Shown here piece by piece: positions 7,745-16,923 of a stretch of 58,735 nt of DNA. Source of the DNA: RBG-16-66-20 sp036262835 (GTDB lineage Bacteria; Pseudomonadota; Gammaproteobacteria; Burkholderiales; SG8-39); NCBI GenBank assembly GCA_036262835.1, contig DATAID010000075.1:1-58735 (forward strand), given 5' to 3'. Under the pieces are notes generated by a model. It was not told where the DNA came from and made no database searches. It saw only the letters and a program-made list of their open reading frames with translations. Each line of letters starts with the position of its first letter. The first letter of the stretch is position 1. The translations under genes and the position numbers were made by a program.

Positions 7745-8386
7745 GTGCGAATCGTCGCCCCCCTCCTTGCCGCCCTCCTCGCGGCCCCGCTCCTCGCGCC
7801 GGCGCCGGCGCTCGCCCAGACCCAGGTCCAGTCCCAGCCCGGGCAGACCTTCCGTTGCACCGGCAAGGACGGCAAGAAGTACTACGGGCAGGCCATTCCG
7901 ACGCAGTGCATCGGGCAGCCGATGGAGGTCCTCAACAAGCAGGGCATGGTGGTCAGAAAGATCGACCCGCAGGCCACCGCCGCCGACCGCGCGCAGAAGG
8001 AGGCCGAGGAAGCCGAGCGCAAGAAGCGCGAGGCCATCTCCAAGGAGGAAGGCCGCCGCAACCGAGCGCTGCTCGCCACCTACACGAGCGAGAGGGACAT
8101 CGAGGAGGCGCGCGGCCGGGCGCTGAAGGAAAACGACCTGGCGGTGAAGGACATCGACAAGAAGATCGCCCTCATGGAGCAAAAGCGCGTCGAAACCCAG
8201 AAGGAGATGGCGCAGGCCAAGGAAAAGAACCAGCCGGTCGGGACGCTCGAGCGCACCATCACCAACCTCGACTTCGACATCAAGACCCAGCAGGACCTGC
8301 GCGAGACCAAGAAGCGCGAGGCGAGCGCCATCAACTCGCGCTACGACGACGACGTCAAGCGCTACCGCGAGCTGACCAAGAAGTAG
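7745..8386 (+). CDS. Secreted DUF4124-domain protein, copy 2
   Basis: A 213-aa paralogue of the preceding gene, read from GTG 7745. It has a signal peptide (LLAPAPALAQ), a DUF4124 core YRC-like FRCTGKDGKKYYGQ, the second Cys in PTQCIGQ, and the shared KKREAISKEEGRR helix. It is about 29 residues longer, mainly through extra coiled-coil (EKNQPVGTLERTITNLD). Both copies end in near-identical tails, SRYDDDVKRYRELTKK and HRYDDDKKRFLELTKK. Tandem duplication with divergence in the middle is evident. Confidence 0.8.
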   Translation: MRIVAPLLAALLAAPLLAPAPALAQTQVQSQPGQTFRCTGKDGKKYYGQAIPTQCIGQPMEVLNKQGMVVRKIDPQATAADRAQKEAEEAERKKREAISKEEGRRNRALLATYTSERDIEEARGRALKENDLAVKDIDKKIALMEQKRVETQKEMAQAKEKNQPVGTLERTITNLDFDIKTQQDLRETKKREASAINSRYDDDVKRYRELTKK

Positions 8387-8393
8387 TGCGGGC

Positions 8394-9821
8394 CTAGGAC
8401 TTGAGCTTGCCGCGCAGGATCTCGTTCACCTGCGCCGGGTTGGCCTTGCCCTGCGTGCGCTTCATCACCTGGCCGACGAGCGAGTTGAAGGCCTTCTCCT
8501 TGCCGGCGCGGTAGTCGGCCACCTGCTTCTCGTTCGCGGCGAGCACCTCGTCGACGATCTTCCCGATCGCGCCGGCATCCGATACCTGCTTCAGACCCTT
8601 GCTTTGAATGATCGAATCGGCGTCCTGCTTTGACGCCCACATTTCGGCAAGCACTTCCTTGGCGGATTTTTGCGACACCGTACCGTCGACGACGAGCGCA
8701 AGAAGTCTGGCGAAGCGCGTTGCAGGTATCGGCACCTCGTGAAAGTCGAGATTTTTCTCATTGAGGCGCGCCGCCAGCTCGCCAGTAATCCAGTTCGCGG
8801 CGAGTTTGGGCGGGATCGAAGCCGCAACCGTGCGCTCGAAATAGTCGGCCTTCTCCCGTGATTCGGTGATCACGGCCGCGTCGTAGTCGGAGAGCTGGAA
8901 CTCCTTTGCGTAGCGCTCGCGCTTCGCCTTGGGCAGCTCCGGGAGCCCCTTGCTCACCTGTGCGATGTCCTGCTCGGAGATGACGAGCGGCAGCAGGTCG
9001 GGATCGGGAAAGTAGCGGTAGTCCTGCGCGTCTTCCTTGGAGCGCATCGAGCGCGTCTCGTCCTTCTGCGCGTCGTAGAGGCGCGTCTCCTGGGTGACGG
9101 TCTTGCCGTCCTCGAGCAGCTCGATCTGGCGCCGCGCCTCGAATTCGATCGCCTTTTCCATGAAGCGGAACGAGTTCAGGTTCTTGATCTCGCAGCGCGT
9201 GCCGAGGGGCTCGCCTGCGCGGCGCACCGAGACGTTGGCGTCGCAGCGGAAGGAACCTTCCTGCATGTTGCCGTCGCAGATGCCGATCCAGCGCACGAGC
9301 GAGTGCAGCGCGCGCGCGTAGGCGACCGCCTCCTTGGCGCCGCGCAGGTCGGGCTCGGAGACGATCTCGAGGAGCGGGGTGCCCGCGCGGTTGAGGTCGA
9401 TGCCGGAAGCGTCCGGAAAGGCGTCGTGCACCGATTTGCCCGCGTCCTCTTCCAGGTGCGCGCGCGTGAGCCGCACCGTCTTGAATGCGCTCCCGTCGTA
9501 AAAGCCGATCGACCCACCGGCGACCACGGGAATCTCGTACTGGCTGATCTGGTAGCCCTTGGGAAGATCGGGATAGAAGTAGTTCTTGCGGGCGAACACC
9601 GACTTCGGGTTGATCTTTCCCTGCACCGCGAGGCCGAACCGGATCGCGAGCTCGATCGCGCCTTTGTTGGCGACCGGCAGCACGCCCGGCAGCGCGATGT
9701 CGACGGCGGAGGCCTGCGTGTTGGGCTCGGCGCCGAACGCCGTGGAGGCGGCCGAGAACATCTTGCTCCGGGTGAGGAGCTGCGCGTGCGTCTCGATGCC
9801 GATGACGATTTCCCAGGCCAT
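8394..9821 (-). CDS. gatB: Asp-tRNA(Asn)/Glu-tRNA(Gln) amidotransferase subunit B
   Basis: A 475-aa full-length GatB. Its N-terminus VIGIETHAQLLT, the zinc/ATP region RKNYFYPDLPKGYQISQYE, the GIDLNRAGTPLLEIVSEPD motif and the C-terminal YqeY-like tail ending NEILRGKL are all intact. GatB phosphorylates the misacylated tRNA and transfers ammonia delivered by GatA. A GAGGAA ribosome site precedes ATG 9821. Unusually, it is separated from gatA by an unrelated secreted protein gene. Parts of the C-terminal third (about 8585-8770) use more AT-ending codons than the rest. Confidence 0.97.
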   Translation of the reverse strand: MAWEIVIGIETHAQLLTRSKMFSAASTAFGAEPNTQASAVDIALPGVLPVANKGAIELAIRFGLAVQGKINPKSVFARKNYFYPDLPKGYQISQYEIPVVAGGSIGFYDGSAFKTVRLTRAHLEEDAGKSVHDAFPDASGIDLNRAGTPLLEIVSEPDLRGAKEAVAYARALHSLVRWIGICDGNMQEGSFRCDANVSVRRAGEPLGTRCEIKNLNSFRFMEKAIEFEARRQIELLEDGKTVTQETRLYDAQKDETRSMRSKEDAQDYRYFPDPDLLPLVISEQDIAQVSKGLPELPKAKRERYAKEFQLSDYDAAVITESREKADYFERTVAASIPPKLAANWITGELAARLNEKNLDFHEVPIPATRFARLLALVVDGTVSQKSAKEVLAEMWASKQDADSIIQSKGLKQVSDAGAIGKIVDEVLAANEKQVADYRAGKEKAFNSLVGQVMKRTQGKANPAQVNEILRGKLKS

Positions 9822-9834
9822 CCGCCGATTTCCT

Positions 9835-10569
9835 CTATTGCCTCGCCTGCGGGCGCAGGAGCGCGCAGCCGCCGCGCCGGTCGACGAGCACCGGCTCGAG
9901 ATAGGCCTCCGAGCCGCAGAATTCCGCGCAGTCCTCCGCGGTCACCCGCACGACCTCGCCCAGGTCGCGCATCGTCACGCGGCAGCGGCCCGCGGCGAAC
10001 TGCAGGCCGCCGCCATAGCTGCGCTGCTCGAGCCCGCTCACGCTGCAGGTATGGTTCGCGGGCGCGACCTGCGAGCGCCACTCGAGCGACTTGAGCTTGC
10101 CTGCCTCGACCGCGTAGGCGAGCGCCGAGCGGTAGCGCCCTTCCTTCGTCTCGCATTTGACCGACGCGCTGTAGCGGTCCATCGGCGGGAAATTCTCGCT
10201 GAATTCGAAGCGCTCGCGCTCCTGCCCTTCGGGGCCGAAGCGCTGGCCCTTGAACACGCCGCCCGACCAGGTGCCCTGCAAGGTCGCGAGCGCCGGGCGG
10301 CCGAAGAGGATCGCGGAATTGCCTTCGCGCAGCACCGTGACGCCGAGCTGCTTGGAGCGGTCGCCCTCGAGAAAGCGCTGCTGCATCGTCGGCAGAACGA
10401 CATAGTCGCCGGTGAGCCGCGCCGAGCCGTCCTCGCGCGGCGTGCTGTACAGATGCATGAGCGCCGGGCGACCGCCCATGTGGCCCAGCAGCTCCCGGGT
10501 CTCGCTTTTTTCCTGCGCAAGGATTTGTCCGGAAAAAAGAAACACAAAAAGGATCAAAAGACCCCTCAC
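9835..10569 (-). CDS. Secreted six-cysteine protein of unknown function inside gatCAB
   Basis: A 244-aa protein started at GTG 10569, which overlaps the gatA stop by 4 nt (GTGA) and has GGAG 8 nt upstream. It begins with an AT-rich signal peptide (RGLLILFVFLFSGQILA). The mature part holds six Cys, enough for three disulfides, and segments such as GTWSGGVFKGQRFGPEGQE and AEDCAEFCGSEAYLEPV. I do not recognise a family. Translational coupling to gatA and a 13-bp gap to gatB make it a true operon member, although a periplasmic protein has no obvious role in tRNA amidation. Confidence 0.8.
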   Translation of the reverse strand: MRGLLILFVFLFSGQILAQEKSETRELLGHMGGRPALMHLYSTPREDGSARLTGDYVVLPTMQQRFLEGDRSKQLGVTVLREGNSAILFGRPALATLQGTWSGGVFKGQRFGPEGQERERFEFSENFPPMDRYSASVKCETKEGRYRSALAYAVEAGKLKSLEWRSQVAPANHTCSVSGLEQRSYGGGLQFAAGRCRVTMRDLGEVVRVTAEDCAEFCGSEAYLEPVLVDRRGGCALLRPQARQ

Positions 10570-12038
10570 AACGGAGTCTCCTTCGGCACGCGCAGGTGCC
10601 AGTCGGTCGCCTGCTGGTAGCGGTGCGCGGCGCCGAGCATGGTGGCTTCCGAGAAGTAGTTGCCCATGATCTGCAGCCCCACGGGCAGCCCCTGCGCGTC
10701 GAACCCGCACGGGATCGAGAGCCCCGGCAGTCCGGCGAGCGGCGCCGGAATGGTGAAGATGTCGTTCAGGTACATCTGCACCGGATCCTCGGTCTTCGCG
10801 CCGAGCGCGAACGCGGTCGAGGGCGCGGTCGGGCCGAGGATGAGGTCGCATTGCTCGAACGCGGCGGAGAAATCCCGCGCGATCAGCCGCCGCACCTTCT
10901 GCGCCTGCAGGTAGTAGGCGTCGTAGTAGCCGTGCGAAAGCACGTAGGTGCCGACGAGGATGCGGCGCTTCACTTCCGCGCCGAAGCCTTCGGCGCGCGT
11001 CCTGCGGTACATGTCGGCGAGGTCCTGGTACTCCTTCGCGCGGTGGCCATAGCGCACCCCGTCGAAGCGCGACAGGTTGGAGGAAGCCTCCGCCGGCGCG
11101 ATCACGTAGTAGACGGGCACGGCGAGCGCGGCGGCGGGCAGCGTGACGTCGACGATTTTCGCGCCCTGGCCTTCGTACCACTTCACCGCTTCCATCACCC
11201 GCGCGCGCACGTCGGCGTCGAGCCCCTCGGCGAAGAATTCCTTCGGCAAGCCGAGGCGCAGGTTTTTGAGCTCGAGACCGAGATGACGGCCGTAGTCTTC
11301 CTTGCCTCGCTCCAGGCTGGTCGAATCGCGCGGGTCGAAGCCGGCCATCACATTCAGCAGGAGAGCCAGGTCTTCGGCGCTCTTGCCGAGCGGCCCGCCC
11401 TGGTCGAGCGAGGAGGCGAAGGCGATCATGCCGTAGCGCGAGACGACGCCGTAAGTGGGCTTCAGGCCCGAGATGCCCGTGAGCGCGGCGGGCTGGCGGA
11501 TCGAGCCGCCCGTGTCGGTGCCGGTGGCCGCCGGGCTCATGCGCGCGGCGACCGCCGCGGCCGAGCCGCCCGAGGAGCCGCCGGGCACGCGCGCCGCATC
11601 CCAGGGGTTCTTCACCGGCCCGAAGTGGGAGGTCTCGTTGGACGAGCCCATCGCGAACTCGTCCATGTTGGTCTTGCCGAGCAGCACCGTCCCCGCCTGG
11701 CCGAAGCGCTCGATCACGTGCGCGTCGTAGGGGCTGACGAAGTTGGCGAGCATCTTCGAGCCGCAGGTCGTGAGCATCCCGCGCGTGCAATAGATGTCCT
11801 TGTGCGCAAGGGGAATGCCGGTGAGCGGCTCGGCCGCCGGCGCGCCCGACTTGCCGCTGCGTCGCTCATCGGCGACGCGCGCATCGGCCAGCGCGCGGTC
11901 TTCATCGAGCGTGATGAAGGCGTTGAGGCGCGAATTGAGCGATTTCGCCCGCGCAATGAAGAGCTTGGTCAGCTCGACGGAGGAAATCTTCTTTGCGGCG
12001 AGGCTGGCCGAAAGCTCGGCGAGAGTCGAGTTAAGCAC
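10566..12038 (-). CDS. gatA: Asp-tRNA(Asn)/Glu-tRNA(Gln) amidotransferase subunit A
   Basis: A 490-aa amidase-signature enzyme that releases ammonia from glutamine for GatB. The Ser-Ser-Lys triad is visible: Lys in PLAHKDIYC, and the Gly/Ser-rich PGGSSGGSAAAVAARM with TGTDTGGSIRQPAA carrying the two serines. Start GTG 12038 follows the gatC stop without a gap, and the end overlaps the next gene. The presence of GatCAB implies that Asn-tRNA and/or Gln-tRNA are made by transamidation in this organism. Confidence 0.97.
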   Translation of the reverse strand: MLNSTLAELSASLAAKKISSVELTKLFIARAKSLNSRLNAFITLDEDRALADARVADERRSGKSGAPAAEPLTGIPLAHKDIYCTRGMLTTCGSKMLANFVSPYDAHVIERFGQAGTVLLGKTNMDEFAMGSSNETSHFGPVKNPWDAARVPGGSSGGSAAAVAARMSPAATGTDTGGSIRQPAALTGISGLKPTYGVVSRYGMIAFASSLDQGGPLGKSAEDLALLLNVMAGFDPRDSTSLERGKEDYGRHLGLELKNLRLGLPKEFFAEGLDADVRARVMEAVKWYEGQGAKIVDVTLPAAALAVPVYYVIAPAEASSNLSRFDGVRYGHRAKEYQDLADMYRRTRAEGFGAEVKRRILVGTYVLSHGYYDAYYLQAQKVRRLIARDFSAAFEQCDLILGPTAPSTAFALGAKTEDPVQMYLNDIFTIPAPLAGLPGLSIPCGFDAQGLPVGLQIMGNYFSEATMLGAAHRYQQATDWHLRVPKETPL

Positions 12039-12335
12039 CTACTCGATCACTTTCGGTACGAGGTAGAGGCCCCCTTCCACAGCCGGCGCGATTTTCTGAA
12101 ACTCGGCGCGCCTATCCTTCTCTCCGACCTCGTCGGGCCGCAGCCGCTGGGCGACCGGCACATGGCCATCGAGCGGATGCGCCATCGGCTCGATGCCGGC
12201 GGTGTCCTGCTTCTGGATCTGGTCGATCAGGCCGAGCACCCGGCTCAGGCGCTCGGCGATGACCGGCTCCTCCTCGGGCTTGAGCTCGATGCGGGCGAGC
12301 AAAGCGATGCGGCGGACCTGGTCGGGGCTGAGCAT
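12039..12335 (-). CDS. gatC: Asp-tRNA(Asn)/Glu-tRNA(Gln) amidotransferase subunit C
   Basis: A 98-aa helical protein, MLSPDQVRRIALLARIEL at the start and PMAHPLDGHVP in the middle, matching the normal GatC length of about 95-100. GatC wraps the A and B subunits together. Start ATG 12335 is chosen from the family N-terminus; the open frame extends to 12413 but those residues do not match. No clear Shine-Dalgarno is visible. It is the first gene of the gat operon, divergent from mreB. Confidence 0.93.
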   Translation of the reverse strand: MLSPDQVRRIALLARIELKPEEEPVIAERLSRVLGLIDQIQKQDTAGIEPMAHPLDGHVPVAQRLRPDEVGEKDRRAEFQKIAPAVEGGLYLVPKVIE

Positions 12336-12385
12336 GTGGGGAAGAAGGGTGGGAGAAAAAGTGCCACAAATACCCCGACTTAGGC

Positions 12386-12413
12386 TTGCCGGGCGTAGTG
12401 GGAAGCGTATCAT
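12386..12413 (+). promoter_or_regulatory. Candidate sigma-70 promoter of the mre operon
   Basis: TTGCCG (12386-12391), a 16-bp spacer and TATCAT (12408-12413) lie about 70 bp before mreB. The -10 element is nearly self-complementary, so the opposite strand reads TATGAT (12414-12409) and could serve gatC. This is a pattern match only. Confidence 0.35.
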
Positions 12414-12484
12414 AGCCGCCGTTGCAATTATCGTTTTCGCGTCGATGGCTTAGAACGCGAAGTTAAGGAAAAAGCGACAAGAAC

Positions 12485-13528
12485 ATGTTCGGTTTTTTGC
12501 GCAGTTACTTCTCCAACGACCTGGCGATCGACCTCGGTACCGCGAACACGCTGATCTACGTACGCGGCAAGGGCATCGTGCTCGACGAGCCCTCGGTGGT
12601 GGCGATCCGCGAGGACAGCGGCCCGAACGCGAAGAAGTCCATCCAGGCGGTCGGCAAGGACGCCAAGCAGATGCTCGGCAAGACGCCGGGCAACATCGTC
12701 GCCATCCGGCCGATGAAGGACGGCGTGATCGCGAACTTCACGGTCACCGAGCAGATGCTCAAGTTCTTCATCAAGAAAGTGCACGACAACAAATTGTTCT
12801 CGCCCTCCCCGCGCATCATCATCTGCGTGCCGTGCGGCTCGACGCAGGTCGAGCGCCGCGCGATCCGCGAGGCGGCGACGGAAGCCGGCGCCGGCCAGGT
12901 GTATCTCATCGAGGAGCCGATGGCCGCGGCGATCGGCGCCGACCTTCCCGTCGCGGAGGCGACCGGCTCGATGGTGGTGGACGTGGGCGGCGGCACGACG
13001 GAAGTCGGCGTGATCTCGCTCGGCGGCGCGGTGCACAAGGGCTCGGTGCGCGTCGGCGGCGACAAGTTCGACGAGGCGATCATCAACTACATCCGCCGCA
13101 ACTACGGCATGCTCGTCGGCGAGACCACCGCCGAGCTGGTGAAAAAGCAGATCGGCTCGGCGTTCCCGGGCAGCGAAGTGCGCGAGATGGAAGTGAAGGG
13201 CCGCAACCTCGCCGAGGGCATCCCGAGGAGCTTCACGATCTCCTCCAACGAGATCCTGGAGGCGCTCACCGAGCCGCTCAACCAGATCGTGTCCGCGGTG
13301 AAGAGCGCGCTCGAGCAGACGCCCCCCGAGCTCGGCGCCGACATCGCCGAAAAAGGCATGGTGCTCACCGGCGGCGGCGCGCTGCTGCGCGACCTCGACC
13401 GGCTGCTGATGGAAGAGACCGGGCTCCCGGTCATCGTCGCCGACGATCCGCTCACGTGCGTCGTGCGCGGCTCGGGCAAGGCGCTCGAGAAAATGGAGCA
13501 CTTCGGGCCGATCTTCACGAACGAGTAA
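12485..13528 (+). CDS. mreB: Rod-shape actin-like protein MreB
   Basis: A 347-aa bacterial actin that forms membrane-associated filaments guiding lateral wall synthesis. The actin-fold ATP motifs are present: DLGTANTLIYV (phosphate 1), VDVGGGTTEVGVISLGG (phosphate 2) and LTGGGALLRDLD (adenosine). The N-terminal amphipathic MFGFLRSYF is the membrane-binding helix usual in Gram-negatives. It leads the five-gene operon mreB-mreC-mreD-mrdA-rodA. Confidence 0.98.
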   Translation: MFGFLRSYFSNDLAIDLGTANTLIYVRGKGIVLDEPSVVAIREDSGPNAKKSIQAVGKDAKQMLGKTPGNIVAIRPMKDGVIANFTVTEQMLKFFIKKVHDNKLFSPSPRIIICVPCGSTQVERRAIREAATEAGAGQVYLIEEPMAAAIGADLPVAEATGSMVVDVGGGTTEVGVISLGGAVHKGSVRVGGDKFDEAIINYIRRNYGMLVGETTAELVKKQIGSAFPGSEVREMEVKGRNLAEGIPRSFTISSNEILEALTEPLNQIVSAVKSALEQTPPELGADIAEKGMVLTGGGALLRDLDRLLMEETGLPVIVADDPLTCVVRGSGKALEKMEHFGPIFTNE

Positions 13529-13540
13529 AGCAGCGGGGCG

Positions 13541-14467
13541 ATGGAGCACACGCCCCCGCCGTTCTTCAGCCGCGGCCCGGCGCCCCTCGTTCGCCTCGCT
13601 TTCTTCGGCTCGCTTTCGCTCGCGCTGCTCGTGCTCGACGCGCGCTTCAAGTACACCGAGAGCGTGCGCAGCGTGATCGCCCTCGCCGTCTATCCCCTGC
13701 AGGTGCTCGCCACGTTCCCGGTCGAGATGGGCGAGCGCGTCGCGGGCTACTTCACGAGCCAGGTGCAGCTCAAGGAAGAGAACGCCGAGCTGCGCGCGAA
13801 GCTGCTCGCGGCCTCGCAGGCCGCGCAGCGCTTCGAGTCGGTGCGCGCCGAGGCCGACGAGCTGCGGCGCCTGATCGGCGCCTCGGAGCGCCTGAAGCTC
13901 GAGGTGACGCCGGCCGAGGTGCTCTACAACGCCCGCGACCCGTACGCGCGCAAGGTCGTGATCGACAAGGGCACGAGCCAGGGTGTGCGCGCCGGCTCGC
14001 CGGTGATCGACGAATCGGGCGTGGTCGGCCAGGTGACGCGCGCCTACGGTCCGATCGCCGAAGTGACCCTCGTCACGGACAAGGACCAGGCGATTCCGGT
14101 GCAGGTGGTGAGAAACGGCTTGCGCGCGGTCGCCTTCGGCTCGGGCTCGGGCGGCATGCTCGAGCTGCGCTTCATGGCCGCCAATGCCGAGATCCAGAAC
14201 GGCGACCGGCTCGTCACCTCGGGCATCGACGGGGTGTATCCCGCCGGGCTTCCGGTCGCCACCGTCGCCCGCGTCGAGCGCGATGCCGCGTACACCTTCG
14301 CGCGCATCATCTGCCAGCCGGCGGCGGGCGTCGAGAGCGGCCGCTACGTGCTCGTGCTGAAAACCGACGCGCGGCCGGCGCCCCTGCCCGAGGAAGCCGG
14401 CCCGGCGCAAAAGAAGGCCGGCAAGACGCGCAAGACGCGCAGGAAGGACGCCGATGCAGCTCAGTGA
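13541..14467 (+). CDS. mreC: Rod-shape protein MreC
   Basis: A 308-aa bitopic inner-membrane protein. A short cytoplasmic N-terminus precedes one helix (VRLAFFGSLSLALLVL), a periplasmic coiled coil around residues 65-110 (KEENAELRAKLL), and the double beta-barrel domain with VIDESGVVGQVTR and DRLVTSGIDGVYPAGLPV. The C-terminal tail is Lys/Arg-rich (KKAGKTRKTRRKD). MreC connects MreB with PBP2 and activates it. Its last 14 bp overlap mreD. Confidence 0.96.
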   Translation: MEHTPPPFFSRGPAPLVRLAFFGSLSLALLVLDARFKYTESVRSVIALAVYPLQVLATFPVEMGERVAGYFTSQVQLKEENAELRAKLLAASQAAQRFESVRAEADELRRLIGASERLKLEVTPAEVLYNARDPYARKVVIDKGTSQGVRAGSPVIDESGVVGQVTRAYGPIAEVTLVTDKDQAIPVQVVRNGLRAVAFGSGSGGMLELRFMAANAEIQNGDRLVTSGIDGVYPAGLPVATVARVERDAAYTFARIICQPAAGVESGRYVLVLKTDARPAPLPEEAGPAQKKAGKTRKTRRKDADAAQ

Positions 14468-14978
14468 CGGCACCGCCTCGCGCATCCTCCTGCCCGTGCG
14501 CGCGAGCACGATCCTCGTGTCCTTCGCGCTGGCCCTGCTCGCCAACTTCCTGCCCTGGAAAAACGTGATGCTCGCGCCCGACTTCGTCGCGCTCGTGCTC
14601 GCCTTCTGGTGCATCCGCCAGCCGCGCCTGGTCGGCCTGGGCGCGGCCTGGGTGCTGGGGCTCCTCACCGACGCGGGGAACGGCGTGCTGATGGGCCAGC
14701 ACGCGCTTGCCTACGCGCTGCTCGCCTTCGCCTCGATCACGCTCTCGCGCCGCATCCTCTGGTTCCCGCTGTGGGGCCAGGCGCTGCACGTGGCGGCGCT
14801 GCTCGTCTTCACACAGGGCGTGGCGATGCTCGTGCGCCTCGCGGCCGGCGCGGACTTTCCCGGCTGGCAGATCCTGGTGGGGCCGCTCCTTGGCGCGTTC
14901 CTCTGGCCCATCGTGACGACGGTCCTTCTCTCGCCGCAACGCCGGCCGGCCGACGTCGACGAAAACCGGGCGATCTGA
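14454..14978 (+). CDS. mreD: Rod-shape protein MreD
   Basis: A 174-aa integral membrane protein with about five helices, including LALLANFLPWKNVML and VLGLLTDAGNGVLMGQHAL, which fit the MreD family. It is part of the elongasome with MreB, MreC, PBP2 and RodA. The start ATG 14454 overlaps the mreC end by 14 nt, a coupled arrangement usual for this pair. Confidence 0.92.
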   Translation: MQLSDGTASRILLPVRASTILVSFALALLANFLPWKNVMLAPDFVALVLAFWCIRQPRLVGLGAAWVLGLLTDAGNGVLMGQHALAYALLAFASITLSRRILWFPLWGQALHVAALLVFTQGVAMLVRLAAGADFPGWQILVGPLLGAFLWPIVTTVLLSPQRRPADVDENRAI

Positions 14979-14979
14979 G

Positions 14980-16923
14980 ATGCAGACCGCGACCGAGATC
15001 AAGGACCGCGAGCGCGAGCTGCACTACTTCCAGCTGCGCGTGGGCTTCGCCGGCTTCATCGTGCTCGTCTGCTTCGGGCTGCTGTTCGCGCGCTTTTTCC
15101 AGCTCCAGGTCGTGCAGCACGACACCTACGCCGCCAAGGCCGACGAGAACCGCATTTCGATCGTGCCGATCGCGCCCAACCGCGGCCTGATGCTCGATCG
15201 CAACGGGGTCGTCCTCGCGCGCAACTACTCGGCCTACACGCTCGAGATCTTCCCCGACAAGGTAAAGGACCTCGAGCGCACGATAGGCGAGCTCGCCGAC
15301 GTGGTGGAAATCCAGGCGAAGGACCGCAACCGCTTCAAGAAGCTCCTGCAGGAAATGCGGAACGCCGAGAGCCTGCCGATCCGCACGCGGCTCACCGACG
15401 AGGAAGTCGCCCGCTTCGCCGCCAACCGCTACCGGTTTCCCGGCGTGGAGATCAAGGCGCGCCTGTTCCGCCAGTATCCCTTCGGCGATGTGGCCTCGCA
15501 CGTGATCGGCTACATCGGCCGCATCAACCAGAAGGACAAGGAGAACCTCGAGAAGCTCGGGGTGGAGGCGAACTACCGCGGCACCGACTTCATCGGCAAG
15601 GCGGGCCTGGAGGCGAGCTACCAGCAGGAGCTGCACGGCACCACCGGCTTCGAGCAGGTCGAGATCGACGCGGGCGGGCGCGGCATCCGCACGCTCGCGC
15701 GCACCGGCGCGCAGCCGGGCAACAACGTCACGCTCACCCTCGACGTCAAGCTGCAGCAGGTCGCCGAGGCGGCCTTCGGCGAGCGCCGCGGCGCGCTCGT
15801 CGCGCTCGAGCCCTCGACGGGCGCGGTGCTCGCCTTCGTCTCCAGGCCCGGCTTCGACCCGAACCTGTTCGTCGACGGCATCGACTCGCAGAGCTGGAAG
15901 GAGCTGAACGAATCGCCCGACCGCCCGCTCAACAACCGCGCGATCGCCGGCGTGTACCCGCCCGGCTCGACCTTCAAGCCCTACCTCGCGCTCGCCGCGC
16001 TCGAGCTCGGCAAGCGCCGCCCGCAGCAGGCGATCTTCGATCCCGGGCATTTCGATTTCGGCGGCCGGCGCTTCCGCGACGACAAGAAGGGCGGCCACGG
16101 CTCGGTGGACATGTACAAGTCCATCGTCGAATCCTGCGACACCTACTACTACATGCTCTCCAACGACCTCGGCATCGACGCGATCGCGCGCTTTCTCGCG
16201 CCCTTCGGCTTCGGGGCCCGCACCGGCATCGACATGGACGGCGAGGCGCTCGGCGTGCTGCCTTCGCCCGAGTGGAAGCAGAAGCGCTTCCGCCGTCCCG
16301 AGCAGCAGAAGTGGTACGCGGGCGAGACGATCTCGATCGGCATCGGCCAGGGCTACAACTCCTACACGCCGATCCAGCTCGCGCAGGCCGTCGCCGCGAT
16401 CGCCGCCGGGGGCAGCGTGTACCGGCCGCACCTCGTCTCGCACGTCGACAACCTGCGCACGGGCGAGCAGCGCAGCATCGAGCCGCAGCTCGTGCGCCGC
16501 ATCCCGCTAAAGGAGGAGAACCTCGAGTTCATCCGGCGCGCGATGGCGGGAGTGAACAAGGAAGGCACCGGCGCGCGCGCCTTCGCGGGCGCCCAGTACA
16601 CGAGCGGCGGCAAGACCGGTACCGCGCAGGTCATCGCGATCAAGGCGAACGAGAAGTACGACGAGAAGAAGGTGCACGAGCGCCACCGCGACCACTCGCT
16701 CTTTATCGCCTTCGCGCCGCTCGAGAGCCCGAAGATCGCGCTCGCGGTGCTGGTGGAGAACGGCGGCTTTGGCGCGCGCGCCGCCGCGCCGATCGCGCGC
16801 ACCGTGCTCGACTACTACCTGCTCGGCAAGCTGCCCGAGGTGCCGGCCGACGCCCCGCCGGCCAAGGGCACCGCGCCCGCCGCCGCGGAGGACGAGGACG
16901 ACGAAGAGGAGGAGGGCGACTGA
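14980..16923 (+). CDS. mrdA: Penicillin-binding protein 2 (elongation transpeptidase)
   Basis: A 647-aa class B PBP that crosslinks peptidoglycan during side-wall growth. One N-terminal membrane anchor (VGFAGFIVLVCFGLLFARF) precedes the pedestal domain and the transpeptidase domain with SxxK in YPPGSTFKPY, SxN-position SCD in VESCDTYYY, and KTGTAQ. The tail is strongly acidic (EDEDDEEEEGD). The stop overlaps the rodA start by one base (TGATG). Confidence 0.97.
   Translation: MQTATEIKDRERELHYFQLRVGFAGFIVLVCFGLLFARFFQLQVVQHDTYAAKADENRISIVPIAPNRGLMLDRNGVVLARNYSAYTLEIFPDKVKDLERTIGELADVVEIQAKDRNRFKKLLQEMRNAESLPIRTRLTDEEVARFAANRYRFPGVEIKARLFRQYPFGDVASHVIGYIGRINQKDKENLEKLGVEANYRGTDFIGKAGLEASYQQELHGTTGFEQVEIDAGGRGIRTLARTGAQPGNNVTLTLDVKLQQVAEAAFGERRGALVALEPSTGAVLAFVSRPGFDPNLFVDGIDSQSWKELNESPDRPLNNRAIAGVYPPGSTFKPYLALAALELGKRRPQQAIFDPGHFDFGGRRFRDDKKGGHGSVDMYKSIVESCDTYYYMLSNDLGIDAIARFLAPFGFGARTGIDMDGEALGVLPSPEWKQKRFRRPEQQKWYAGETISIGIGQGYNSYTPIQLAQAVAAIAAGGSVYRPHLVSHVDNLRTGEQRSIEPQLVRRIPLKEENLEFIRRAMAGVNKEGTGARAFAGAQYTSGGKTGTAQVIAIKANEKYDEKKVHERHRDHSLFIAFAPLESPKIALAVLVENGGFGARAAAPIARTVLDYYLLGKLPEVPADAPPAKGTAPAAAEDEDDEEEEGD

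Noticed and set aside
12428..14668. 746-codon minus-strand open frame opposite mreB-mreC
   Set aside because: Product is low-complexity Arg/His/Asp/Ala with no domain; the plus strand encodes clear MreB and MreC.
16272..16922. Upstream extension of the rodA reading frame into mrdA
   Set aside because: Residues before ATG 16923 do not resemble RodA and are the alternate frame of PBP2; the one-base stop/start overlap explains the start.
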